64,000 nt of DNA, taken from NCBI RefSeq assembly GCF_041449215.1, contig NZ_JBGNFV010000001.1, positions 4,667,001-4,731,000 of the forward strand. The letters run 5' to 3'. This DNA comes from Roseivirga sp. BDSF3-8 (lineage in GTDB: Bacteria; Bacteroidota; Bacteroidia; Cytophagales; Cyclobacteriaceae). The notes under the pieces are model-generated. The model did no database searches and was not told the DNA's origin. It was given only the letters and a program-made list of their open reading frames with translations. A program made the position numbers and the translations under genes. Positions 54,830 through 63,400 of the stretch are shown one piece after another. Each line of letters starts with the position of its first letter. The stretch's first letter is position 1.

Positions 54830-55896
54830 TATTTAATCCAGTTTATTAAGTCTACTAATTCGCCAGCATCAGCTAGATCAATTATATCATCAACTGTATT
54901 TATATTTACTCTATCAAGTGAGCGGAAGAATTCAGGGTTTGCTTTCCACAGTTCATTAGCTTTTGAAGCATCTTTAAATATATTCTCGAAATTTCCCTTC
55001 ATAGCATCACTTAAGCCATCAGTGAAGTAGTAATCAAACTGTTTACCACTTGAGATATAAGCTTTGAACTGTTTGTAGGTATCTCCAGATATACTTCTTG
55101 CTTCCTTCCAGTTTTTCATTTCTATAGACTTAACTTCAGGTGCACCATCAATGGTTCTTCCAAATTTTAAATCAAGCCTATGACCAGTTTCAACATCTGG
55201 AATACTTCCTTCAAACCCCTTCAAGCTCCATCCACCTTCTGTTAACTCATCCCAATTTCTGGACATTTTTTTGAGCGTAAGACTAGCACCTTTCGCTTTA
55301 GATGCTTGCTCTCCCGCTTCTTTGAGAAAATCATCGAAGCTTTTAGCCAGATCAGCATCACCAAAATCAACCCTTTTGGTAGTTACTTCATAGAGATCAT
55401 TCAGAACATCATCCAAATCACCCACCAAAGAACTTCCTGAATTTCCACATGTCTTACATTTCGGATTTGCTTTTATTAGGCTTGTAATAAAATCATTAAA
55501 CCTTTCCTGTCCTATCTTATCTATTAAGTCTATATCAAACTTTGCAAAAGCTTCAAGGGATTTGATATCTTTTCTTATAATTTTACCAGCATCGGCTATA
55601 TCTGGATTGGCTCTTTTTGCCGCATTTCCAACAGCCTTCCACGCCTCAACCACCGCCGGATCAGTATTCGCAAGATCGAAAAATTTCTCAGCAAATGCCG
55701 GGTTACTGGCCAGGTCGTCTTCAAGCTTCAGGTAGACAGCTTCGTCCCATCGGCTTACGGTGCTTAGTGCCTGCTCATGGAGCTGGCTCAGGAAGGGCAA
55801 TTCACCGTTTCTGCCATTGAGCGCTGCCTTGAGGGCGGCGGCCAGCTCTCTTTCTTCAAGACTCTGCAGCTCTGCGAAGGCTTCCCGACTGATCAC
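54829..55896 (-). CDS. Toxin cassette: pre-toxin segment plus PD-(D/E)xK-like toxin
   Basis: 355 codons from an internal GTG; no true start. Residues 1 to about 85 repeat the conserved pre-toxin block (with a three-residue deletion at GRNGELPF). The toxin part then has a Cys motif 'NPKCKTCGNSG', followed by 'HRLDLKFGR' and 'VKSIEMKNWKEA', a D...ExK arrangement of restriction-endonuclease-like nucleases. It is separated from the fragment 55912-56799 by one in-frame TAG. The neighbouring propeller gene overlaps its stop. Confidence 0.65.
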   Translation of the reverse strand: MISREAFAELQSLEERELAAALKAALNGRNGELPFLSQLHEQALSTVSRWDEAVYLKLEDDLASNPAFAEKFFDLANTDPAVVEAWKAVGNAAKRANPDIADAGKIIRKDIKSLEAFAKFDIDLIDKIGQERFNDFITSLIKANPKCKTCGNSGSSLVGDLDDVLNDLYEVTTKRVDFGDADLAKSFDDFLKEAGEQASKAKGASLTLKKMSRNWDELTEGGWSLKGFEGSIPDVETGHRLDLKFGRTIDGAPEVKSIEMKNWKEARSISGDTYKQFKAYISSGKQFDYYFTDGLSDAMKGNFENIFKDASKANELWKANPEFFRSLDRVNINTVDDIIDLADAGELVDLINWIK

Positions 55897-55911
55897 GCCT
55901 TCGTCCGCATA

Positions 55912-56799
55912 CTACTTCTGGCCCAGCTTGAGCAGGGCTCTCCTGCCCAGTTGTTCCCCCGCTTCTTCGAGTCCGTTTTTGGTGATGAGAACCGCCAGGG
56001 CAGATACCGAGGCTTTGGCAATGACCACGCCCTCGGGACCAATGACCCGTACACCGACGGAGTAGCCCCCTGCCTGCATTACATCACCTCTGAACAGTGA
56101 ATAGCCCAGCCCTACTCCATCAGCGATAAAGTCAAGTCCGAAGCACCCCAGCGCTACTGAAGCCCCGTCAATGGAGTTATAGACGGTTTGGTCGTACTGC
56201 TTCAGTATATAGTCGGTCTTGTCGGTGAAAGCCCAGGCATCTTCCCAGTCTATGGTACTGAGGTCTTCATCGCTATAGGCCAGCCTCTCCCGCAGGTCCT
56301 TGAACGCATCGCTGTAGGCCAGGCCGAAGGTGTGGGCTAGCTCAAGCCGCTCTATATTGGGGTGCTCAAAGGGCTGATCGAGGTGCTGTTCCCTTATTTT
56401 CAGGTCAAAATAGGCTGACTGGTAGGGAGTGAGGGCATTACGTTGGGACTGGGCCCGGATAAAGGCAAGCCGGGCTTCGGCGTGGGTGACCTTCAGTACC
56501 CGCAGCCGTCTTTCTGTGGCCAGGGCCGCTTCCCGCTTACGGCTGGCGGGTAACTGGGGGTTGGATAGAAAGCGGTTCAGGTCATCTTCGGCTTTCTTAA
56601 GTTCGGCTTTCTGCTCTTCTAATAACTGCGCCAGGTCGTCTACGGAGCTCTGGTAGTAGAGGCGGATGGTTTTGTTAAAGGCCTGCCCGGAGACATCGTC
56701 TTTCCGTATCTCAATACATTCCACTGTATTGGAGGCATTGTAGATGGCCTTGTATCTCTTGGCGGTGTGGCACAATACATCGACGACAAAGTCTTCCAC
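55912..56799 (-). pseudogene. Delivery fragment in frame with the propeller-linked toxin
   Basis: 295 codons from an internal GTG, nearly identical to the long toxin over 'EDFVVDV...' to 'LLKLGQK'. It ends at TAG 55912-55914. Compared with the long toxin, the difference at this point is a three-base insertion that adds a stop codon between Lys and Tyr of 'GQK-YADEG', so the frame is otherwise preserved into 54829-55896. No N-terminal signal or zincin domain is present, and the frame begins just after a TGA near 56855. Confidence 0.75.
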
Positions 56800-56942
56800 C
56801 GGGCTGATGATGCCGGCCTGGAAGCTGGTAACTCTTTGTGCTTTTACTTTAAATCATTAAGCAGTTCTTTAGTATAGATGAAAACATGATCCAAACCTTT
56901 CTCAGGGCTATGGTAACAGAAGAGGAAGATTCAAATAATGGC

Positions 56943-57980
56943 TTAATCTGTTCGCTCGAAAACGTAAAGATTCTTTTCTGTATCCAATTGATATAAATGC
57001 TTACTTGTGATTTGTGGTATGTTAGTACCCAAACCCGTATCTTTAAAAATATGTACCCAATCAATTTTTTGGGTGTGCCTGTTGAGTGCTAATATGCAAT
57101 CCAAATCAACATTTGGTCGTTCGTCTAATTCGGCATGTGCGGTCACAAAAAGATGCTCTTCAGTAAACGGGTTATTCCCCATTCTACGAAAGGAATTGAT
57201 GTGATGAGTATTTAATTCCTTACGGATATCTTCATAGTTAATTTCACCGGATACCAGATCTATTTCAAAATAATATTTACTAAAAACACCTATGAGCTTT
57301 CCTGATTTCTTATCTAGGACGAAATCTGCTGGTTCTGGCAATGCACCCTTATAAAATTGTCCTTCTTCAAAACCTGGAAGCTCGCGCCATTTATGAAGGA
57401 TTTTCCCTGTCTTTACATCTACTGACAATAACAAATGATCACTACAGGCTAACAGTAATTGGTTTTGGTAAACACCTAGAATCCTTTCAATTTTGACTTT
57501 AGTTTCTAAAGTAAGCTCCCAAACACTTTGTTGATTGTAAAGCTTAAAATAAGTTAATTGATTTTCCAGATAAAGAAGGATAGTACTATCATCTCTATAA
57601 ATACCTTGAGATATGGGTAGTCTCCCAAATTCAAAAACTGTGTTTTTTGTGTCAAATTCAACTATTTCATAGTTGAGGGTAAAGTCATCTAAATTTAGAT
57701 CTGATGTGAAAAGAGCATCATTTAACGAAGTACATTGGTATATAATGGTCTTATGGATTTGGTTTTCCTCCTTAAATCCGTCCCCCCTTTTTACAAATAA
57801 AAACGTAGTATTTCCCTTCACAGAAATCAGCCTATCATTGGATAAAGAAAATGTCTCAACTCGCTCATCTATTTTCTCCTCATTAAAAAATAGCCCATCA
57901 GTTGTTAAGACAAACTTATTATTTCCTTGGACTTTATAAGACTTAACACCTCTATAAACCTTCACTTGCTGATAATTCAT
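56943..57980 (-). CDS. PQQ-like beta-propeller protein, second paralogue
   Basis: 345 aa, cytosolic. Repeating blades with 'QSVWELTLETKVKIERILG', 'VDVKTGKILHKWREL' and final strand 'KNLYVFERTD'. It starts directly after the stop codon of the toxin at 57981-58823 (TAA then ATG), the same layout as 54829/53825. Sequence similarity to the paralogue at 53825 is low but the architecture and C-terminal strand are alike, as expected if each recognises a different toxin. Confidence 0.7.
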   Translation of the reverse strand: MNYQQVKVYRGVKSYKVQGNNKFVLTTDGLFFNEEKIDERVETFSLSNDRLISVKGNTTFLFVKRGDGFKEENQIHKTIIYQCTSLNDALFTSDLNLDDFTLNYEIVEFDTKNTVFEFGRLPISQGIYRDDSTILLYLENQLTYFKLYNQQSVWELTLETKVKIERILGVYQNQLLLACSDHLLLSVDVKTGKILHKWRELPGFEEGQFYKGALPEPADFVLDKKSGKLIGVFSKYYFEIDLVSGEINYEDIRKELNTHHINSFRRMGNNPFTEEHLFVTAHAELDERPNVDLDCILALNRHTQKIDWVHIFKDTGLGTNIPQITSKHLYQLDTEKNLYVFERTD

Positions 57981-58823
57981 TTATTCAACTATTACAAACT
58001 TGAAAATTTTCTCATCAGTATTTTGAACAAGTGCATTGAAAAATACTCTTGAATTGGTTTGGCTACTTGCCAAATTCCCAAATAGACTACTCCTGAGACT
58101 TTGGTTTTCCCAAATAACATCAAAAATAACATCTGCTTTATTCTCGAATACAGATTTCCACTGCTCCTTCATATGAAATAAAGCATTGCCATCAGTCCAC
58201 CCTTTATTTTTAAGTTTATCCAATCCTGCTTTCCATTCCAAATCATCCAGACTCTTAATATTTTTCAGATAACCATTAATGAACTGGTCTACGTCATCAG
58301 AGCCAGCAGTAAGCGGACTACTCACGAAGTCCTTATTCTTGTATTCGGTATATTTATCGCCAACTCTTCTTAGGTCATATCTTTTTGTACCAATTGGAAA
58401 CTGTTTGCCTAACCCTTCAACTTCAGATTCTTTGATCCCTCTTTTTGCAAAATCCCTAATCGTTTGGTGAAGTTCATCTAATTGACCAGGAGTTGGGTTA
58501 CTGGTGCTACGCATCCACTTGTAAAACACTTCTCCTTTTCCCCCTGTACTTACTGTAAAGTTTGAGATAAAGTAATCTACATCATCCAGGTATTGATCCA
58601 TCGAGGAACGACCAACCCTTCCGGTATTTCCACAACTGCTGCATTTCAGATCGTGGGCATTTTTTAATATGTCATCTAATGCCTCCGACCAATTACTTCC
58701 AAGTTTGGTTCTAAATGCGGAGCCTTCTGTCGCAAGTTTGGAAACCCGTTCCAAGGTGGGGATGTCAGTTATAAACTTACTACTACCCGGAAAAAGGACA
58801 CCTTCATATGGAACGAGCACCAC
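57981..58823 (-). CDS. Toxin cassette with Cys motif and PD-(D/E)xK-like domain
   Basis: 280 codons from a GTG at 58823. It lacks the long conserved pre-toxin block; instead, the sequence just upstream (58824-58855) corresponds to 'APQ.LT' of the long toxin near 63920, after a TAG at 58857-58859. The toxin has 'DLKCSSCGNTG', then 'TKRYDLRRVGDKYTEYKNKD' (D...ExK-like, here EYK), and a C-terminal helical region repeated in the remnant at 49383-49648. The shared C-x2-C-G-N-x-G motif links it to the toxin at 54829. The propeller follows at once. Confidence 0.65.
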   Translation of the reverse strand: MVLVPYEGVLFPGSSKFITDIPTLERVSKLATEGSAFRTKLGSNWSEALDDILKNAHDLKCSSCGNTGRVGRSSMDQYLDDVDYFISNFTVSTGGKGEVFYKWMRSTSNPTPGQLDELHQTIRDFAKRGIKESEVEGLGKQFPIGTKRYDLRRVGDKYTEYKNKDFVSSPLTAGSDDVDQFINGYLKNIKSLDDLEWKAGLDKLKNKGWTDGNALFHMKEQWKSVFENKADVIFDVIWENQSLRSSLFGNLASSQTNSRVFFNALVQNTDEKIFKFVIVE

Positions 58824-58952
58824 ATTGTCAAAACTGAACGTCAGCGGCTGAGGAGCCTACACATATCCGTATTCAGTAGTAATATGTACCGAATGTACAC
58901 CGCACATCTGACCTCTCTGGGTAAGAAGCAATGGGACCTTTTAGAGAATGAC

Positions 58953-59978
58953 TTAACCAACTTGTTCGTAAATGTGGAGGGTATTTAAACTATCCTTAAT
59001 ATAGATTCTTCCGTTATAATAAATGGGAGGATCAGCTTTTACACCTTCTGCTACATCCAATTTTTGGATAAACTCTATTTCGTGGCTATCTGTATTGATT
59101 TTCCCGAACTGGCAGTCGTAGTAATTCTCTACATAGTCACTAATGAAGTACAAACCATTTCCACACATTCTACACATGTTGCTAACTATCAGCAGCTTGT
59201 TTGCCTCTTTAATCCCTTTAAATTCTTCTTTAACCAAGGTTTCTCCATTTTTTGGATTAATGACTATGTATACTTCACCTCCAAAAGCATATAAAAGTCC
59301 TGTACGGTTATTTTGATATAGGTAAATATTGGATTCCCTTCTCCAAAGTAACTCTCCCGTATTCATGTTTATTCCTTGAAGATAAGTTTTATCAAAAGGT
59401 GTTTGTCCAGCTTTTGACGGAATCACCAAAATATTTTCATAGACATACACATTGCCTTCAACCTTTTCTTCTTCAGGTAAAGAATAAGACCAAAGTTCTT
59501 CGCCAGTTTCAAGATTTAATTTAATTAAGTAAGTAAAATTGATATCTGTTAGAAATAGCCCTTTCACAAAATTTCTGGCGAAGCGATGACCCGTAAATTC
59601 TCTTTCCCATATTAATCGACTAGGGCTGCACTCAAACATGGCTAGTCGTAATTTTTTACTTTTCCTATCACATAGCTGCTCCGCAACATACTCCTTATCC
59701 ACATAGGCTATTTGTCCGAACTCCTTTTTCCATTTCTTTTCAAGGTCGAGCGTTTTTAAATTGATTCTCTCTAATGAATCATTTAGATAAAGATAAACCT
59801 CGTTATCAATGACTTCAATGTTACTTTTCCCGCCAAAGTGTTTCGATTCGAGTTGCTTTAATGATTCTATATCGTAAATGTGCACTTGATCTTCGAGATC
59901 TAACGCCAACATTTTATCGGAAGCAAGTACTGGTTGCAGTTTTATATTTTCCAGCTCATTAATCTTTATGTACTTCAT
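58953..59978 (-). CDS. PQQ-like beta-propeller protein, orphan paralogue
   Basis: 341 aa, cytosolic. Blades with 'RLIWEREFTGHR', 'LNLETGEELWSYSLPEEE' and 'MNTGELLWRRES', and the same final strand type, 'NTLHIYEQVG'. No intact toxin gene precedes it, but its ATG overlaps an upstream TGA (ATGA at the junction) that closes a short frame, 'DDANFDKIFQIQ', which may be the last residues of a lost toxin. It could protect against siblings that still carry that toxin. Confidence 0.7.
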   Translation of the reverse strand: MKYIKINELENIKLQPVLASDKMLALDLEDQVHIYDIESLKQLESKHFGGKSNIEVIDNEVYLYLNDSLERINLKTLDLEKKWKKEFGQIAYVDKEYVAEQLCDRKSKKLRLAMFECSPSRLIWEREFTGHRFARNFVKGLFLTDINFTYLIKLNLETGEELWSYSLPEEEKVEGNVYVYENILVIPSKAGQTPFDKTYLQGINMNTGELLWRRESNIYLYQNNRTGLLYAFGGEVYIVINPKNGETLVKEEFKGIKEANKLLIVSNMCRMCGNGLYFISDYVENYYDCQFGKINTDSHEIEFIQKLDVAEGVKADPPIYYNGRIYIKDSLNTLHIYEQVG

Positions 59979-60164
59979 TGGATCTGAAATATTTTATCAA
60001 AATTTGCATCATCTCCTAGAACTTAAAATCAATCGGGCATAACATTTACAATTGGTAGTTATTGTATTACTCTACTTGAACATTTCTTCCTGCTCTACTT
60101 TTTTGAAATCAAGGGTTTATATGATTTTGTTATTTCTTCTAAAAATTCATTAAACAAATCTGAA

Positions 60165-60473
60165 TTACCACTTAATATGCTCCTTAAGGCTAGGAATACC
60201 AGCACATATCTCCCGAAACCTTTTATTATCATTGTAATTTTCAAAATACTCTACCCCACGAGTTGCAGACACTAACCCTGCATCTATTTTTTTTAAAACC
60301 CTGTTCTCTGGTTTCTTTTTATATTTTTCTATTAAAGTTTTAATAGACTTAGTAGTGGATAAACCGAATAAAGCATTTTCTACGTCCATATCTATTTTGG
60401 AATTATTTTTTATATAACTAAAAAATAATTCCAACTCTAGGAGGGCACTTTCTATCTTCTGAATGTTTACCAT
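60165..60473 (-). CDS. Putative immunity protein of the long toxin
   Basis: 102 aa, helical and charged, no signal peptide. Its ATG lies in the last codons of the toxin gene (ATGGTAA overlap, 7 bases), so it is translationally coupled. No family is recognised. Just beyond its stop, the +1 frame reads 'SGNSDLFNEFLEEITKSYKP' to a TAG near 60103, which looks like coding sequence; a frameshift may have shortened the C-terminus. Confidence 0.6.
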   Translation of the reverse strand: MVNIQKIESALLELELFFSYIKNNSKIDMDVENALFGLSTTKSIKTLIEKYKKKPENRVLKKIDAGLVSATRGVEYFENYNDNKRFREICAGIPSLKEHIKW

Positions 60474-63400
60474 TTTGCTTTTGTAGTTGTAACGGAAGAA
60501 TTAAAACCAGGATCTTGTTTACTTATATAGTAAATATAAAGTTGTTCATCTCCACCTGGCAGATGATGATTGCTTGGAGTAAATTTGCTTACTGGTTGGC
60601 GAGCAGTATTTCCAATCCACGACCTAATAGTAATTCCTTCTGGCACTACATATTCATGAATATACTCGAAATTATTCCATTGGGGTTGAACAGCAGTACC
60701 GCCTACTATTTCTTCCAGCTTTTCTGGTTTCGTTCTTGTCCAATATGCTCCCCCTTGTCTACCTGCGGGACTGACTCGATAAATTTTTTGTCCCGGCTGT
60801 AATTCTAATGGCTCGATTTTACCAGTAAATGTCTCAACTATTCCTTGATCTATATCTAATTCTGTTGACCAATTAGATGGTAAATCAACTTTATCCTCCA
60901 TAGTAGAGCTATTACTAATGTACCTGCCTTTTGTTACACCAGGAATATTATCATAATCTTTAATTAATACTTGAGCGTGAAGCTTACTTTTGGCAGTTCC
61001 TAAACCATCAATAAGATTTTGTTTACTTCTGGACTTTGCAATTCCATCGGATAATTTTTGAAATTCTATACCTTCATCGATCCACTTGCTAATGTTTTCT
61101 AAATTTTCCGGTTTCTTCCTTAAGAGCGGGTTATTTTCAATAACCTTCCACGCCTCTACCACCCCCGGATCAGTATTCGCAAGGTCGAAAAATTTCTCAG
61201 CAAATGCCGGGTTACTGGCCAGGTCGTCTTCAAGCTTAAGATAGACAGCTTCGTCCCATCGGCTTACGGTGCTTAGTGCCTCCTCATGGAGCTGGCTCAG
61301 GAAGGGTAACTCACCGGGTAACCTTCTGCCACTGAGCGCTGCCTTGAGGGCGGCGGCCAGCTCTCTTTCTTCAAGACTCTGCAGCTCTGCGAAGGCTTCA
61401 CGGCTGATCACGCCTTCGTCTGCATACTTCTGGCCCAGCTTGAGCAGGGCTCTCCTGCCCAGTTGTTCCCCGCCTTCTTCGAGTCCGTTTTTGGTGATGA
61501 GAACCACCAGGGCGGATACCGAGGCCTTGGCAATGACCACGCCCTCGGGACCAATGACCAGTACACCGACGGAGTAGCCGCCTGCCTGGACTACATCACC
61601 TCTGAACAGGGAATAGCCGAGCCCTACTCCATCAGCGATAAAGTCAAGTCCGAAACATCCCAGCGCTACTGAAGCTCCGTCTATGGAGTTATAGACGGTT
61701 TGGTCGTACTGCTTCAGTATATAGTCAGTCTTGTCGGTGAAGGCCCAGGCATCTTCCCAGTCTATAGTACTGAGGTCTTCATCGCTATAGGCCAGCCTCT
61801 CCCGCAGGTCATTGAACGCATCGCTGTAGATATAGGCCAGACCGAAGGTGTGAGCTAGCTCAAGCCCCTCTATATTAGGGTGCTCAAAGGGCTGATCGAG
61901 GTGCTGTTCCCTTATTTTCAGGTCAAAATAGGCTGACTGGTAGGGAGTAAGGGTATTACGTTGGGACTGGGCCCGGATAAAGGCAAGCCTGGCTTCTGCA
62001 TGGGTGACCTTCAGTACCCGCAATCGTCTTTCTGTGGCAAGGGCCGCTTCCCGCTTACGGCTGGCTGGTAGCTGCGGGTTGGTTAGAAAGCGGTTCAGGT
62101 CATCTTCAGCTTTCTTAAGTTCGGCTTTCTGCTCTTCTAATAACTGCGCCAGGTGGTCTACGGAGCTCTGGTAGTAGAGGCGGATGGTTTTGTTGAAGGC
62201 CTGCCCGGAGACATCGTCTTTCCGTATCTCAATGCATTCTACTGTATTGGAGGCATTGTAGATGGCCTTGTACAGGAGCATCTTCTTGGCGGTGTGGCGG
62301 AATACATCGACGACAAAGTCTTCCACCGGGCTGATGATGCCGGCCTGGAAGCTGGCCACCCGTTGGGTGTTTTTGTATTGCCCTTTCTTCAGCTGGCTGT
62401 GGTCAATCCGGATATTGTCGCCGTAGGCGAGGCCGGGCATGAAGAAGTACTCGCCCAGGTCGTTGCCGATACCACTACACCGGACATAGGGGACGGTGAT
62501 CAGTATGTCATCGGCGGTGAGGGAGGCTTCCTCAAAGACGGTCCGGGCTACCTGGTCCCACGAGGCCTGGCTCAAAGACAGGGTATTTACCTCAACCGGG
62601 GCGACATAGAACTTACGGCCTTCATTAAATGCTTCGTAGGTGAGGAGCTTATCGGCGAGGATGTGTCCCAGGAAGGCCTCATCTTTTGCATGGGTGGGCT
62701 TTTGCGCATTGACACTGGCTAAAAGGGCATGGATGATTTCGCTGGTGTGGTGGATAGCGCCGGTTACGGGTTTCCCTAAATCGCGGGCTTTGTCTACGTA
62801 GTGGCTGGTATGGTCATCGAAGGCAAAGGTTTGCTCTTCAGAGGGGGTGACTTCGTTGCAGGCGCAGTCCCGGGTAAAGGGAATGGTTTCTACAAGGCTG
62901 CCGGCCTGGTCCAGCACGTCTATGGCACGGCCTTCTTTATTGATCCTTACTCTGACGGCTTTATCGGAGCTTTCCGGCAGGGTGAGGTTTTCGGCTTTTA
63001 TAGTACTCAGGCCTGTGGAGGTGATTTTCAGGCCAAAACCATAGGTGGTGTTCTTTTCTTCGGTTGAGGTGTAGACGTGGGTGTAGTCGTATGCTTCCGG
63101 CCTTAGGGAAAACACGGTGCCTCTGGTAGCTTGGGGTTCATCAGCGCTATAAGGGAAGAAGCCTGATACCTGCAGGCTGCCCCGGGTATCGAGGATGCGG
63201 CCGTCGGGCAGGTAGAAATGGGTATACCGGCTGTTGAGTGTCCGGATGGCTTCTTCGTCTCCCAGGCAGATGCCTCCTGGTCCTTCACCAAAGGCAGAAA
63301 CCTCCTCATCCCCTGTGAGCAGGCCCCATACGGGCCGGGGGTTGTGGATGAGGTCCCACTGGTGCTTGTGCAGCTGGGTGCCGAAAAAGGTGTAGTCCAT

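Noticed and set aside
62153-62722. 189-codon plus-strand ORF inside the long toxin
   Set aside because: Antisense to a strongly supported coding frame whose sequence is repeated in other cassettes.
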